From contig NZ_CP040078.1 in the NCBI RefSeq assembly GCF_005280735.1, positions 1,240,001 through 1,304,000 of the forward strand: a DNA stretch of 64,000 nucleotides, in the 5' to 3' direction. The notes below the pieces were generated by a model. The model ran no database searches. It was not told where the DNA came from and saw nothing but the letters and a program-made list of their open reading frames with translations. Made by a program: the position numbers and the translations under genes. Shown here piece by piece: positions 49,923 through 59,829 of this stretch (its first letter is position 1; the number at the start of each line of letters is the position of its first letter). The stretch comes from Trinickia violacea (GTDB taxonomy: Bacteria; Pseudomonadota; Gammaproteobacteria; Burkholderiales; Burkholderiaceae).

Positions 49923-52910
49923 TCATGCGATGTTCGGCACCGGGGAATGCGCGGATTGATCGGACAGACTCTCGATGAACCGCGCGACCAGCGGATCGGC
50001 GACGAAGCTCGCGGCGGAATCGGCGAGCAGAATCGCCGAGCACTCTTGCGGCTTCGCGACGACATAGCCTTGCACGTAATCGACACCGATCTCGTGCAGC
50101 GCCTTTAGCGTATCCAAGTCTTCGACCCATTCGGCGACGCTGCGCATGCCGAGATTGTGGGCGAGCGCGACGAGCGCTTCGACGATCGCAACGTCGGCCG
50201 GATGCGAGCACATCGAGCGCACGAATTCGCCGTCGATTTTCAGGGCGTCGGCCGACAGCGACTTCAGATAGCGGAACGACGTATAGCCCGCGCCGAAATC
50301 GTCGAGCGCGATCTTGGCGCCCATGTCGTGCACGCGGTTGATGAAGCGCTGCGTGTTCCCGAGGTCGTGCAGCGCGACGCTCTCTGTGATCTCAAGGCAG
50401 AGGTAACGAAGGATCGAACGGTAGCGGATAAACAACGCGAAGATCTCTTCGGTGAAGCGCTCGTCGTTCAGCGAGCCGCCGTTCAGGTTCACGCAGATGA
50501 AGCGCGTCTTCGGCAGCGACTTCTGGTTCGTTTCGATCCAATCGAGCGTCGTGCTGACCACCCATTTGTCGAGCGCGGCGATGTTGCCGGATTCTTCCGC
50601 GGCGGAAATGATCTTGTCGGGCGTGACGACTTTGCCGTCGGCCGCGCGCATGCGCAGCAGCACTTCGAAATTCAGCGATTCGGTCGGCGCGGTGAGCGAC
50701 ATGATCGGCTGCATCACGAGGAAGAGCCCCGCCGGCAACTGATTGCGGCCGAACGATTCGACGAGCTTCAGCTCCGCGGCGCGCTGTTCGAACGCGGCAG
50801 CGCCCTTGCGATACACGACGAGCCGGTTGTGGCGGCTTTCCTTGGCCTCGCGGCACGCGCGGTCGGCGTGCGAGAGCGCATCTTGCACGCGCACGCCGTG
50901 AGAACACTCGACGAGGCCGATCGACGCCTTGACTTGAAACGCTCGGCTGCCCACCTGATACGGAATTTCATTGAGTTCGGCGAGCAGCCGCGTGCAAAGC
51001 TCGACGGCTTCGTCGATCGACGTTTCGTTCATGACGCACACGAACTCGTCGCCGCCCATGCGCCCGAACGAGAAGTCGTCGTGAAAGCGCGCGAGCACGC
51101 GGTCGGCGACTTGCTTGAGCACTTCGTCGCCGGAGCGGTGGCCGAAGAGATCGTTGATCAGCTTGAAACGGTCGAGATCGATATAGGCCAGTGTCCAAAG
51201 CGCCGCGTTCTCGCTTTGCGTCGCGATCGCCTTTTCCAGGCCGCGCCGGTTCAGCGAGCCCGTCAGCGGATCGTGCTCGGCGAGAAAGCGCAGCCGGTCG
51301 ATCGCCTTCGAGCGTTCGGTCACGTCTTGCAGCGAACCTTCGATCCAATCGTTCGACGTGATCGCCTTGAGCAGATAGCGGCGATCCGCCGTGCCGTGCG
51401 CTTCGGAGCCGCCGATTTCGATTTCGCTGTTGCGGCCTTTGAGCGACAGCGCTTGCAGCGAGCCCCATGCGCCAGGCTCGAAATAGTCGTTCCAGTGGCG
51501 CAGGCCGTAGTCGCTCTTTTGCATGGCGAGCATCTCGCGCAGCGCAGGATTGGCGCGCACGAAGCGTCCGCGCGAATCGAGCGTGAAGAGGCCGATCGGC
51601 GTGACCTCGTAGGTGTTGCGCAATTCGACCTGCGCCTGGCGTCGATGCTCGCGTTCCGCGCGCATCTGTTCGGCGATGGCGAAGGCGGCCATCATGCTCG
51701 AGGTCAGCGCAGCAAGTACGGGGCTGACGCCGGCAGCCAACTGGCGCACGCCGAACGCCGCGCCGAGCACTTCGGAGAAGGTGGCGAGCAGCACGACCGC
51801 GAGCGATGCGACGTACCACATCACCGTGCGCGAGCGCGCTTTCCAAAGCAGCCGCGTAAGCAGAAAGATCAGCACGCTGATACCGAATCCGCCGAGCACC
51901 CACAGCGCGGGGATGAAATGCGCGTAGGAGAGGGGAATCGAGAGGACGAGCAGCACGAGCCCGACATTCTGCGCGACGCGCAACAGCCAGCGATAGCCGA
52001 CGATCTTCAGCTCGCGGCGAAACAGTTGGCTAAATAGCGCACCCGTCAGCAGGTAATAGGCGGCAAAGGTGACTTTGCGCAGCAGCGGCAGATCGGCGGG
52101 AGGAATCACGCGATCGAGCCATTCGGTATCCCAGCCCATCGCATTGGCGCACAAGCGCAAATTGCCGACGAGCCACATCGCGAAGATCACATAGGTCCAC
52201 TCGCGATTGATGATGGCCGTGACGAAAACGAAGACGGCAAGCGTCAGCAGGCCGCCCGCGATCAAGCCGGAACTCTCCTGGAAGTCGAGCGCCGAATTGC
52301 GCAACTGCTCGGCGTTCACCGCTTCGACGGTCAATTGCGCGGGGCCCGAGAACGTGCCGCGGCAGAGCAGCTGCGTCGGACTCGCGGGTTTGCCGAGCGA
52401 AACCGCAAAGCCGGCTTTGACCGTGCGCATCGCTCCGGATACGGCGTCGCGGCTGGCGCGGCCGAGCGACTGCAGCGCCGGCACGGTCCAGCATTCGAGC
52501 GTTTGCGCGTGGCGCGATGGAAATTCCACGAGCGTCGTCAGATGCGTGCTGGTGACGGGTGCGGAAAACGTGAACCAAATCGGGGATTCCGCGAGTTTCG
52601 TGCTGAAGTGATTGACTGCCGGCGCGTTGGCCAGCGCGTTGATTGCGGAAGCGGGAGTGAGCGTCGATGTCTTGTCGTTGAGCGCGCGAAAGGTCAGCGG
52701 GCCGGAACTGGTCGACGGGTATTGCCGAGGCAGCAGCAAAAGAACCACGATCGTGCTGAAGGCGATCAGCCCCGGCACGATGTAAATGGAAAAGAGGTAA
52801 AGCGCTTGATCGAGCCTCGATCCGGCGCGCGCGCGTCGGAAACGGGCTAGGGGGCCGCCGAAGCGGCCGCCAAACAATCCACCAGGACCACGAGGACCAA
52901 GCGACGCCAT
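49923..52910 (-). CDS. membrane-bound GGDEF-EAL protein with PAS domain
   Basis: A 995-residue cyclic-di-GMP turnover protein. One membrane segment (about 40-60), a periplasmic part, then seven further hydrophobic segments (about 215-405), a PAS-like segment (TYEVTPIGLFTLDSRG), GGDEF (FGRMGGDEF), then EAL. The GGDEF motif is canonical but the RxxD inhibitory site is absent. The EAL has EVLLR, LEITES, DDFGAGYTSF and KIDGEFV, so it may be active. The ATG at 52910 is preferred over 52931. Its divergence from a FeeM gene by about 126 bp does not apply; both are on the minus strand, with FeeM upstream. Confidence 0.9.
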   Translation of the reverse strand: MASLGPRGPGGLFGGRFGGPLARFRRARAGSRLDQALYLFSIYIVPGLIAFSTIVVLLLLPRQYPSTSSGPLTFRALNDKTSTLTPASAINALANAPAVNHFSTKLAESPIWFTFSAPVTSTHLTTLVEFPSRHAQTLECWTVPALQSLGRASRDAVSGAMRTVKAGFAVSLGKPASPTQLLCRGTFSGPAQLTVEAVNAEQLRNSALDFQESSGLIAGGLLTLAVFVFVTAIINREWTYVIFAMWLVGNLRLCANAMGWDTEWLDRVIPPADLPLLRKVTFAAYYLLTGALFSQLFRRELKIVGYRWLLRVAQNVGLVLLVLSIPLSYAHFIPALWVLGGFGISVLIFLLTRLLWKARSRTVMWYVASLAVVLLATFSEVLGAAFGVRQLAAGVSPVLAALTSSMMAAFAIAEQMRAEREHRRQAQVELRNTYEVTPIGLFTLDSRGRFVRANPALREMLAMQKSDYGLRHWNDYFEPGAWGSLQALSLKGRNSEIEIGGSEAHGTADRRYLLKAITSNDWIEGSLQDVTERSKAIDRLRFLAEHDPLTGSLNRRGLEKAIATQSENAALWTLAYIDLDRFKLINDLFGHRSGDEVLKQVADRVLARFHDDFSFGRMGGDEFVCVMNETSIDEAVELCTRLLAELNEIPYQVGSRAFQVKASIGLVECSHGVRVQDALSHADRACREAKESRHNRLVVYRKGAAAFEQRAAELKLVESFGRNQLPAGLFLVMQPIMSLTAPTESLNFEVLLRMRAADGKVVTPDKIISAAEESGNIAALDKWVVSTTLDWIETNQKSLPKTRFICVNLNGGSLNDERFTEEIFALFIRYRSILRYLCLEITESVALHDLGNTQRFINRVHDMGAKIALDDFGAGYTSFRYLKSLSADALKIDGEFVRSMCSHPADVAIVEALVALAHNLGMRSVAEWVEDLDTLKALHEIGVDYVQGYVVAKPQECSAILLADSAASFVADPLVARFIESLSDQSAHSPVPNIA

Positions 52911-53036
52911 ATCTGCAATTCCCCCAGCCACACTCTCGCGCCGCCGGAACGGCGGCGGTGCGAATCTTCGCCCGCCGCCACCCGTTCGCTATTGCGCCCG
53001 ATCATATTAGAGCGCGGCTTTATTTCAATAGCTTGA

Positions 53037-53795
53037 TTAAGCAATACGCGATCCTTCCTGGCATCGTACCGGTTCCGGCCTCAAAGATAAATCGTTCGGT
53101 ACGCGCAAATCGATATCCGGATGATGTGTCTGAAAGACGAATTTGAATAGTGGGTGCTTCGCTTCCCCCCACCGCTGGCGCGCGACGCCGACCTCGCCGG
53201 CCATGACCCGGTGCGGCAAGCCGCCGACATGGGCCATCGGCATAAATTGCCGATGTTCAAAAACATCTTCGAACAGCATTGCATCGTATTCGCGATCGAT
53301 TGGCGAACGCGCAGTAATGATCAACCAATCAATTTGTTGTTGCTCGCAATAGAGGAACAATGCCTTGAACAACATCATTTTCACGACTTTGCCGACGGCG
53401 CCGTTCGCCACGCCCAAGCGAGTGGCTTCGGCAAGACGCGACGCACCAAATCTGGGCGGCAGTTCCACCGATTGTTCGACGGGAAGCGGCGCGAACTCGT
53501 TGGTCTGAATGCGCATCGTGCCGATCGGCTCGTCGTCGAGCTTGGCTTCCGCGAGCAGCACGGTCGTGCCGGGCTCGCGGTCGCAGGCTTCCACCACCAT
53601 CTTTTGCGCGAACTCCGGCAAGTGCCGGCCATATGCCGTGCGCCGCACATTCACGCATTTCCTTAGATCGCGTTCACTGGTCGCAATCCGGATCGCAAAC
53701 GGCATCCGTTCGGGATTTTGGAGCGCTTGAATAGCCGGTAATTCAAGCCTGCTGGCGAGATCGCGAGCATCCTGCATAATTTCCATTGCATTCAT
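53037..53795 (-). CDS. N-acyl amino acid synthase FeeM-type protein
   Basis: A 252-residue GNAT-fold protein of the FeeM family, related to acyl-homoserine-lactone synthases. It has RKCVNVRRTAYGRHLPEF and GASRLAEATRLGV typical of the group. FeeM-type enzymes join a long-chain acyl group (from acyl-ACP) to an amino acid. AAAGGGG precedes the ATG by six bases. It lies 126 bp upstream of the GGDEF-EAL gene on the same strand, so the two may be co-transcribed. The acceptor amino acid is not known. Confidence 0.85.
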   Translation of the reverse strand: MNAMEIMQDARDLASRLELPAIQALQNPERMPFAIRIATSERDLRKCVNVRRTAYGRHLPEFAQKMVVEACDREPGTTVLLAEAKLDDEPIGTMRIQTNEFAPLPVEQSVELPPRFGASRLAEATRLGVANGAVGKVVKMMLFKALFLYCEQQQIDWLIITARSPIDREYDAMLFEDVFEHRQFMPMAHVGGLPHRVMAGEVGVARQRWGEAKHPLFKFVFQTHHPDIDLRVPNDLSLRPEPVRCQEGSRIA

Positions 53796-54492
53796 TTTGA
53801 ACCCCTTTGTATTGGTGAGGGAGAGCCGTAGCGTCGGCCGTATTTGGCGCGGCAGAGCGGCAGGATTAGCGTCTCACGAAGACAAATTGGGGAGTGCGGT
53901 GTACCGAAGATTCGGGAGTACTTTTTGCGGCTTACGATGAGAGATTGGCGGATCGCGGCAGCAGGGAGGGGGCTCGAGTGCGCGGCGCAGCACTGACGCG
54001 GCAAAACGGATGCGGCTGAGATATCAGGTGATGGGACGGCGGCGTGCGCGCGAGCGGCGCAAGAGCCGCAAGAGATCGCTGCTTTAGCAGCCTTTCATTA
54101 GCCTGAATAACGATGAGATTGCACGGTGCATTCGCGGCTTCATCGCGCGGGATGCCTGACGCACGCATGCCGTTATCAGGATTTCGCGCGATTTCCACTC
54201 CAGATCGATGGAATAGCGCTTTCGACTTTTACACGCGAGCAGATCAAATCGTGGGATACGCAACGCGCGGTCGCTATTGCGTTTTCCATTCGTGCGACTG
54301 TCTCTAATTCGCAGATCGCGAGAAAATTTACGGAATTGCGACACATCCGGTTTTGACGAATACGCCAAAGCTATTTGAAAGGTTGTGGGCGAGCGGTACC
54401 TCCCCGGGGGATGTGAGGCCGTTGAAGTCGGGATTCATCCCCGGCTAGTATTCGGTGATGGGGCCTTATAACTCACGAGGAGGAGCACCTGC
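53796..54492. other. 697-bp AT-richer intergenic region
   Basis: No gene is supported. The sequence is noticeably richer in A and T than the flanks, especially 54180-54380. It separates the leftward FeeM gene from a rightward LysR gene, so it holds divergent promoters. The few open frames within it lack ribosome-binding sites and any domain character. Confidence 0.5.
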
Positions 54493-55401
54493 ATGGACCG
54501 CCTTCAGGCGATGGAAGTCTTTACGCGCGTCGTCGAGACCAATAGTTTTTCCAAGGCGGCCGAGATGCTCGAGTTGCCGCGCGGATCGGTGAGCAACCTG
54601 GTGCAAGCGCTGGAGCAACACGTCGGAGTGCGCCTCTTGAACCGGACGACGCGGCAGGTCAGCGTGACGGAGGACGGGGCGCTTTACTACGAGAAGTGCA
54701 TCAAGATTCTGGCCGAGATTGCGGACGCCGATTCGTCGCTGTCGAACAAGCGCAAGAACCCGTCGGGCACGATTCGCGTCGACACGTCCGGCACGATTGC
54801 CAGGTCGCTGCTGTTGCCCGCGTTGGACGAGTTCTACCGGCTGTATCCGCTCATCGACATCCGGCTTGGGCTTGCCGACCGCAACATCGATATCATTCAA
54901 GACGGCGTCGATTGCGTGATCCGCATGGGCGCGCTCGAGGAGTCGAGTTTCGTCGGGCGCCGTATCGGCGATGCGAAGATCGTCACGTGCGCCTCGCCGG
55001 CTTATCTGGAAGAGTACGGCGAACCGGCCACGGCGGAAGACCTGAGCCAGCATCGCGCCGTGAACTATGTATCGCAGCGCACGGGCAGGACGTTTCCGTT
55101 CGAATACGAAATCGGCGGCGAACTCGTCAAGATCCCGATGAACGGCGTGCTATCGGTCAACGACGGTTCGACGTACATCACGGCGGGCGTGCTCGGCTAT
55201 GGGATCATCCAGCCGTCGCGCTACATGGTGGCGGACTTGATCTCGCAAGGAAAATTGAAGGAGATTCTTACTTCATACTATTGCCCGCCGACGCCTATTT
55301 CAGTCGTTTATCCGCATCGCGAACACCTTAGCTCGCGAGTCCGCGCGTTTACCGATTGGGTGATCGAAATGGCGGCGCGCAATCCCGATCTGCGGATTTG
55401 A
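54493..55401 (+). CDS. LysR-family transcriptional regulator
   Basis: A 302-residue LysR regulator. The HTH region (AMEVFTRVVETNSFSKAAEMLELPRGSVSNLVQ, in pieces) and a PBP-like effector domain with SVNDGSTYITAGVLGYGI are present. The ATG follows AGGAGGAGCAC. It converges on the ClC channel gene with a 45-bp gap and is preceded by the AT-richer region. Its target is not apparent; FeeM on the other side of the gap is a candidate. Confidence 0.87.
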   Translation: MDRLQAMEVFTRVVETNSFSKAAEMLELPRGSVSNLVQALEQHVGVRLLNRTTRQVSVTEDGALYYEKCIKILAEIADADSSLSNKRKNPSGTIRVDTSGTIARSLLLPALDEFYRLYPLIDIRLGLADRNIDIIQDGVDCVIRMGALEESSFVGRRIGDAKIVTCASPAYLEEYGEPATAEDLSQHRAVNYVSQRTGRTFPFEYEIGGELVKIPMNGVLSVNDGSTYITAGVLGYGIIQPSRYMVADLISQGKLKEILTSYYCPPTPISVVYPHREHLSSRVRAFTDWVIEMAARNPDLRI

Positions 55402-55446
55402 GCGCGATTCAGCCGGCGGCGCGCGCCTGCGAATCGTCGGCTCGAC

Positions 55447-56775
55447 CTAGACCCGCTCGCGATTCCGCACGCCGGCCGGGATCGTCAGAGGCAACCTCAC
55501 ACGCCCTTCCGAAAGCAGCTTGAATGTCGATACCGATCCGGCCACAGCCAGGCCGATCGGAATGAGAAAGTCGTGGCTGACGCGCGTGAATTCCATGAGC
55601 AGCACGATGGCCGTGAGCGGCATTTGCATCGACGCTGCGAGAAACGCCGCCGCGCCGACGATCGCAAACGCGCCCTGCGAGGCGCCCGGCCAAACGAGAT
55701 TCCACAGGCCGCCAAGCACGATCGCGAGCAGTGCGCCGTTGGCGAGACCCGGCGTGAGCAATCCGCCTTCGGCACCGGCGCGCAGGCTGCTCGCGCAAAT
55801 CGCGACCTTGAGGATCAGCAAAGCAGCCGCGAGCCCGATGGTCAGGTTGCTGTCGAACGCGAGACTTGCCGGGCCCTTGCCGTTGCCCGGCAATTGCGGA
55901 AAGTGCATCGCAAGCACGCCGATCACCGCGAAGTTGATCAGCGACAGGAGGGGCAAGCGCCAATCTTTGGGCGCATTCGCGCGTGAGCGCGTCATCAACT
56001 TCGTGAATCCCCATGCGGCCGCCCCGAAAACCGGGCCGCACACTAACGACCAGACGAAAAGGGGACTGCTCACCGCGAGCTGTGCAACCCCGTACTGATG
56101 CTCGTTGCCGAGCCCGGCCCACGCCACGACCGCGGCCACGGCGGAAGTCACGACCGCCGGCACCAGCGCCGGCCAGCCAAAGGTGCCCAGCAGCACTTCG
56201 AGCACGAAGATCGCGCCGCCGAGCGGCACGTTGTAGACGGCGGCAAGGCCCGCGCCCGCGCCGCACGCCACCATGATGCGGCTTTCGGCAGCACTCAATC
56301 CCGCACGATGCGACACCCAGCCGGCCCACATCGAGCCGATCTCGCGCGGTGCCACTTCACGCCCCAGCGGCGAGCCCAACGCGACGGTCACGATTTGCAA
56401 GAGCGCATGAACGGTCGTGCTGACGATCGGCATGCGCGGATCGTCTGCCTTGACGGCTTTCTTGATGCTGACGAGCGGACGTCCAAAACGATAAAGCGCC
56501 CACCAGCCGGCGCCCGCGACTACGCCGCAAACCGTGAGCGCCATCAGGCGCCGCTCCGGCGCGGCAGCGCTTACGCCTTGCAAAAAGCTTTCGCTGCTGA
56601 TCACGTGGTCCACGCTGAAGCCGTAAGCGATGTGCTGAATCCAATGCAGCAGCAACGCGAGCAGCATGCCGCCAATGCCGGCCCCGACACCCGTCAGGAG
56701 CGTGACCGCGATAAGTGCGCCGAGGGGGCTTCGGTCGCGAAGCGTCTTGGCGTGCGTGATCGGAGTGGTGGGCAT
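55447..56775 (-). CDS. ClC-family chloride channel/transporter
   Basis: A 442-residue polytopic ClC protein. GSPLGREVAPREIGS is the gating-Glu motif region (usual GxExP form replaced by GREVAP), GGLLTPGLANGALL the GxFxP-type filter segment, with about ten hydrophobic segments. Such proteins exchange Cl- for H+ or act as anion channels in the inner membrane. Whether the gating Glu is retained needs alignment. Monocistronic. Confidence 0.87.
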   Translation of the reverse strand: MPTTPITHAKTLRDRSPLGALIAVTLLTGVGAGIGGMLLALLLHWIQHIAYGFSVDHVISSESFLQGVSAAAPERRLMALTVCGVVAGAGWWALYRFGRPLVSIKKAVKADDPRMPIVSTTVHALLQIVTVALGSPLGREVAPREIGSMWAGWVSHRAGLSAAESRIMVACGAGAGLAAVYNVPLGGAIFVLEVLLGTFGWPALVPAVVTSAVAAVVAWAGLGNEHQYGVAQLAVSSPLFVWSLVCGPVFGAAAWGFTKLMTRSRANAPKDWRLPLLSLINFAVIGVLAMHFPQLPGNGKGPASLAFDSNLTIGLAAALLILKVAICASSLRAGAEGGLLTPGLANGALLAIVLGGLWNLVWPGASQGAFAIVGAAAFLAASMQMPLTAIVLLMEFTRVSHDFLIPIGLAVAGSVSTFKLLSEGRVRLPLTIPAGVRNRERV

Positions 56776-56912
56776 GGCGTTGCGAATGGGAAGGCGGTTT
56801 GGAATGCCGCCATCCTATTGGGCAACGATGCATGAGACAAATTGATTTTTCTCACCTTTTAATGCGCGCATTGCATATGCGCAAGGCGAAGCCGTTTCGG
56901 CAAGACCGACGT

Positions 56913-57950
56913 TTAGTTTTGTTCCTGTCGATGCCGGTTGGCGCTCAGAAACGAGGGCAACACGCTGGACAGTCGCGTCAGCAGCGAGCCCGACGATTCG
57001 GCGACTTGCCACGCGAACAAGCCGGGCACATAGATCAGCAGATCGCGGATGCGTCGCGCGCCCGCAAGCGCGAGGCAGGTCGAGGGATCGAGGCCGAGCG
57101 CGCCGCCGATCAGGACGAAACCGCCTTCCTGAACGCCGAGTCCTCCCGGCACGAAGAACGCGGCGCTGCTGACGGCCTGGATCAGCGACTCGATGACGAC
57201 CGCTTCAAGGAAGCTCACATGCGCGCCGAGAAAATAAAGCGCGATCCAAATCTCCAATGCGGTCGCGAGGCATTGCAGCGGTTGCCAGAAAAACAAATAG
57301 CGGAGCACCACGCCGCGCCGCCGCCAGATCAGCTTGATCGACCGGTCGATGCGCGCGGATTGATCGACGAGTGCCGCGAGCTGGCCGCTCGTCATGCGGT
57401 TGAGTAGACGCGTGAGGCGCTCGAACGGACTCGCGTGCTGGACCAAGGCAAACAGCACGAGAATCGGCGTCAGCACGACGACGCCCCAGGCCAGATCGCC
57501 TGCGAGACGCCATGCGCCGGATTGCGCGTGACTGAACAGCACGCCGATGCCGATCATCGTGAAGAGCAGCTGGCTGATCAGCGTGAGCTGAACGTCGGCG
57601 ACAAGGCTCGCGGCGGCCGTCGCCGGCCGCACGCCGTACTTCTTCAACAGACGGAACGAGACGACTTCGCCGCCGATCCGCGCGACCGGCAGCATGCAAT
57701 TCACCGATTCGCGAAGCCACACCAGATGCAGCATGCGGGCGAGACTCGGACGATTGGCGCCGCGTATCAGCGTTTGCCAGTCGCGCGCATTGGCGAGCAT
57801 CGGCAAGACATGGGAGAGCGCGGCCAGCACGAGGCCCGCGCCCGCGGCGCGCATCAGCCCGAGCACGGCTCCCGGATTGCTGTGCCATACGAGCCAGAGC
57901 GAGGTCAGCAATCCCGCCAGCGCAGCGATACGGCCAATGTGCTTGCTCAT
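56913..57950 (-). CDS. HpnL-like/UPF0104 membrane protein (lysylphosphatidylglycerol synthase TM region)
   Basis: A 345-residue membrane protein with about seven to eight hydrophobic segments of the UPF0104/LPG_synthase_TM type. GGEVVSFRLLKKYGVRPATAAASLVADV and AAFFVPGGLGVQEGGF (the PGGLGVQE motif) place it in the HpnL-related group associated with hopanoid genes. The start at 57950 (MSKHIGRI) precedes the first helix. It lies downstream of HpnI on the same strand, in a plausible hopanoid lipid pair. Confidence 0.8.
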   Translation of the reverse strand: MSKHIGRIAALAGLLTSLWLVWHSNPGAVLGLMRAAGAGLVLAALSHVLPMLANARDWQTLIRGANRPSLARMLHLVWLRESVNCMLPVARIGGEVVSFRLLKKYGVRPATAAASLVADVQLTLISQLLFTMIGIGVLFSHAQSGAWRLAGDLAWGVVVLTPILVLFALVQHASPFERLTRLLNRMTSGQLAALVDQSARIDRSIKLIWRRRGVVLRYLFFWQPLQCLATALEIWIALYFLGAHVSFLEAVVIESLIQAVSSAAFFVPGGLGVQEGGFVLIGGALGLDPSTCLALAGARRIRDLLIYVPGLFAWQVAESSGSLLTRLSSVLPSFLSANRHRQEQN

Positions 57951-58063
57951 GCAGCCATCACCCACTGCAGAGTGGCCGCGTTGCGGGCATCGAAACGAAA
58001 GTCCTGCAACGATATCCAGCCGCAACAGCTCGAGCGGCTGTCCAAATGAATCGACATCACGAA

Positions 58064-59353
58064 TTACTCATCCTGTACCGGCGACAGCAAGCCATTGCCG
58101 TCGACCTTGAAACGGAAGCCGCGCCAGACCACGCGTGTCGAAAAGTAGCTGGTCACGAAGATCATGAACGACACGATGTCCCATAGCGGTTGCAGCCACA
58201 GGTCCGTTTGCGGCTGCCGCAGCGTGCGATCCGTTTGCCACTTCAGCGTAAAGCGTGCCAGCAGCGCGGCGAGCGCCACGGTCCACGACCATGCTGCGCC
58301 GCCCGAAAGCAAAACGGCAAGCATCGCAAACGCGAAGGGGTGGATCAATGCCGAACCCAGGTGACCGATGGGGTCGATGGTGCGGATCGTGCGGCTCCAG
58401 CGCAACTCATGCGCGACCAGTTTCGCGGCGCTGTTTTCCACGCACGCATGCGAGACGGTGAAGGGCGGAATGACCACTTTCTCGCCGATCTTGCGCACGG
58501 CTTCGCCGATGGCGTGATCTTCGGCCAGATGATGGACGAATTGCGCGAAGCCGCCGATCTTGTCGAACGTCTCGCGCCGCATGGCAATGGTCTGTCCAAA
58601 GCACGGGCGCGCCAACCCGAGCGCGAGGCCCGTCACGACGCTCGGCAGAAACTGATAGTTGGTGCCCTTCACCGATAGACGCGGCCAGAAGCCGGGATCG
58701 GGCTGCCCGCGATAGACGCAAGTGACGAGCCCAACGCCGGGCTTTTGCAGCTCGCCGATCACATGACGCAGATAGTTCGGCCCGACGCCGACGTCGCTGT
58801 CCGCAAAGACCAGCATGTCGTGCCGGGCTTGCGGCAGCATGTTGATAACGTTGCTGATTTTCCGGTTGGGACCGTACAGGCGCGCATCGGCGACGACGGT
58901 GATATCGGCCTTGGGAAAGCGGCGGCGCAATTCGTCTACGGTTTTGAGCGCCGGGTCTTGCGAGTCGTGCACGCCGAAGAGAAATTGCACCGGGCCAGGG
59001 TAGTTTTGCTTGCAGAAGCTGGACAGGTTGTCGAGCAGCGCCCATTCCTCGCCGTGCAGCGGCTTGACGATCGTAACCGGCGGGAAGCTCGTCGGCTCGG
59101 CGCTCGCGCGCGCAAAGAAGCGTCGAATCAAAACGGTCGCGAGCAGTGTGTACACGATGCCGAGGATCGCGGCCGTGCCGCAGACGAGCATCGTGGCGAC
59201 AAAGAGCCAATGGTCGGCACGCGGCGTTTTTTCGAACGCGATCAGCGCGCCCGCAATCAGCAGACCAATCAGGCCGGCCCGCCACGCGCGGCGTACCGTG
59301 GACACGCCGTCTGAACGAGCGGAGTCGAACGGCGCGTGTAGATCGCGTTTCAT
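58064..59353 (-). CDS. hpnI: hopanoid biosynthesis glycosyltransferase HpnI-like
   Basis: A 429-residue GT2 family protein of the ceramide-glucosyltransferase-like type that includes HpnI. Two N-terminal membrane segments are followed by PPVTIVKPLHGEEW, the DxD motif in FADSDVGV, GQTIAMRRETFDKIGGF and the late HELRWSRTIRT (Q/RxxRW), then C-terminal membrane segments. HpnI adds N-acetylglucosamine to bacteriohopanetetrol. The start at 59353 (MKRDLHAPF) fits the family length; an alternative at 59464 has a better ribosome-binding site but adds an implausible N-terminus. HpnK and HpnJ are not nearby. Confidence 0.8.
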   Translation of the reverse strand: MKRDLHAPFDSARSDGVSTVRRAWRAGLIGLLIAGALIAFEKTPRADHWLFVATMLVCGTAAILGIVYTLLATVLIRRFFARASAEPTSFPPVTIVKPLHGEEWALLDNLSSFCKQNYPGPVQFLFGVHDSQDPALKTVDELRRRFPKADITVVADARLYGPNRKISNVINMLPQARHDMLVFADSDVGVGPNYLRHVIGELQKPGVGLVTCVYRGQPDPGFWPRLSVKGTNYQFLPSVVTGLALGLARPCFGQTIAMRRETFDKIGGFAQFVHHLAEDHAIGEAVRKIGEKVVIPPFTVSHACVENSAAKLVAHELRWSRTIRTIDPIGHLGSALIHPFAFAMLAVLLSGGAAWSWTVALAALLARFTLKWQTDRTLRQPQTDLWLQPLWDIVSFMIFVTSYFSTRVVWRGFRFKVDGNGLLSPVQDE

Positions 59354-59829
59354 GCGAGAGCCGAAAGCGAACGACCGGTGCGACGAATAGAAGGAAATAC
59401 GTGATCTGCGAAAGCGTGTGATGCCGTCATACTCAGGTTTACCCTGCAGTCGCGAATCTGCCATTAGCTTTCCCCTGGCTTTTATAGGTTCTCGCGCGCC
59501 CCGGCTGAACGTCGAGGGGTGTTGCTGCATCGTTCGAGAGCCACTTCCTTAGCGTTCGGCCATGTCGAATAGTATTCGATCGACGCGCAAACGGAGTGGT
59601 TTTGTGAGGCGAGGCGGCGATAGGCTTAAAGGTAGATGTCACGCGCACTTTCATTTTTCTTGCAAAGCGCAACGAGGCGAGACATTTAGCAGGCTCCATT
59701 CTTGCGCATTCTCCGGCCGTATGATGACGATTTGACAGGGCCCGAAGCCGGATAGTTTTACCGTGAGTTACAAACGCCGCGCTTTCTTTTACCGATCGGG
59801 GCCGAGTGTTCTGTCTGTGCGTAAACGAA
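59354..59829. other. intergenic region upstream of hpnI-like gene
   Basis: Nothing coding is supported in these 476 bases except the possible upstream start of hpnI at 59464. No structured element or clear promoter pair was identified. Confidence 0.45.

Noticed and set aside
50157..52037. A 626-codon plus-strand frame opposite the GGDEF-EAL gene
   Set aside because: It is a high-GC shadow frame of a gene with full domain support; composition is Arg/His-rich.
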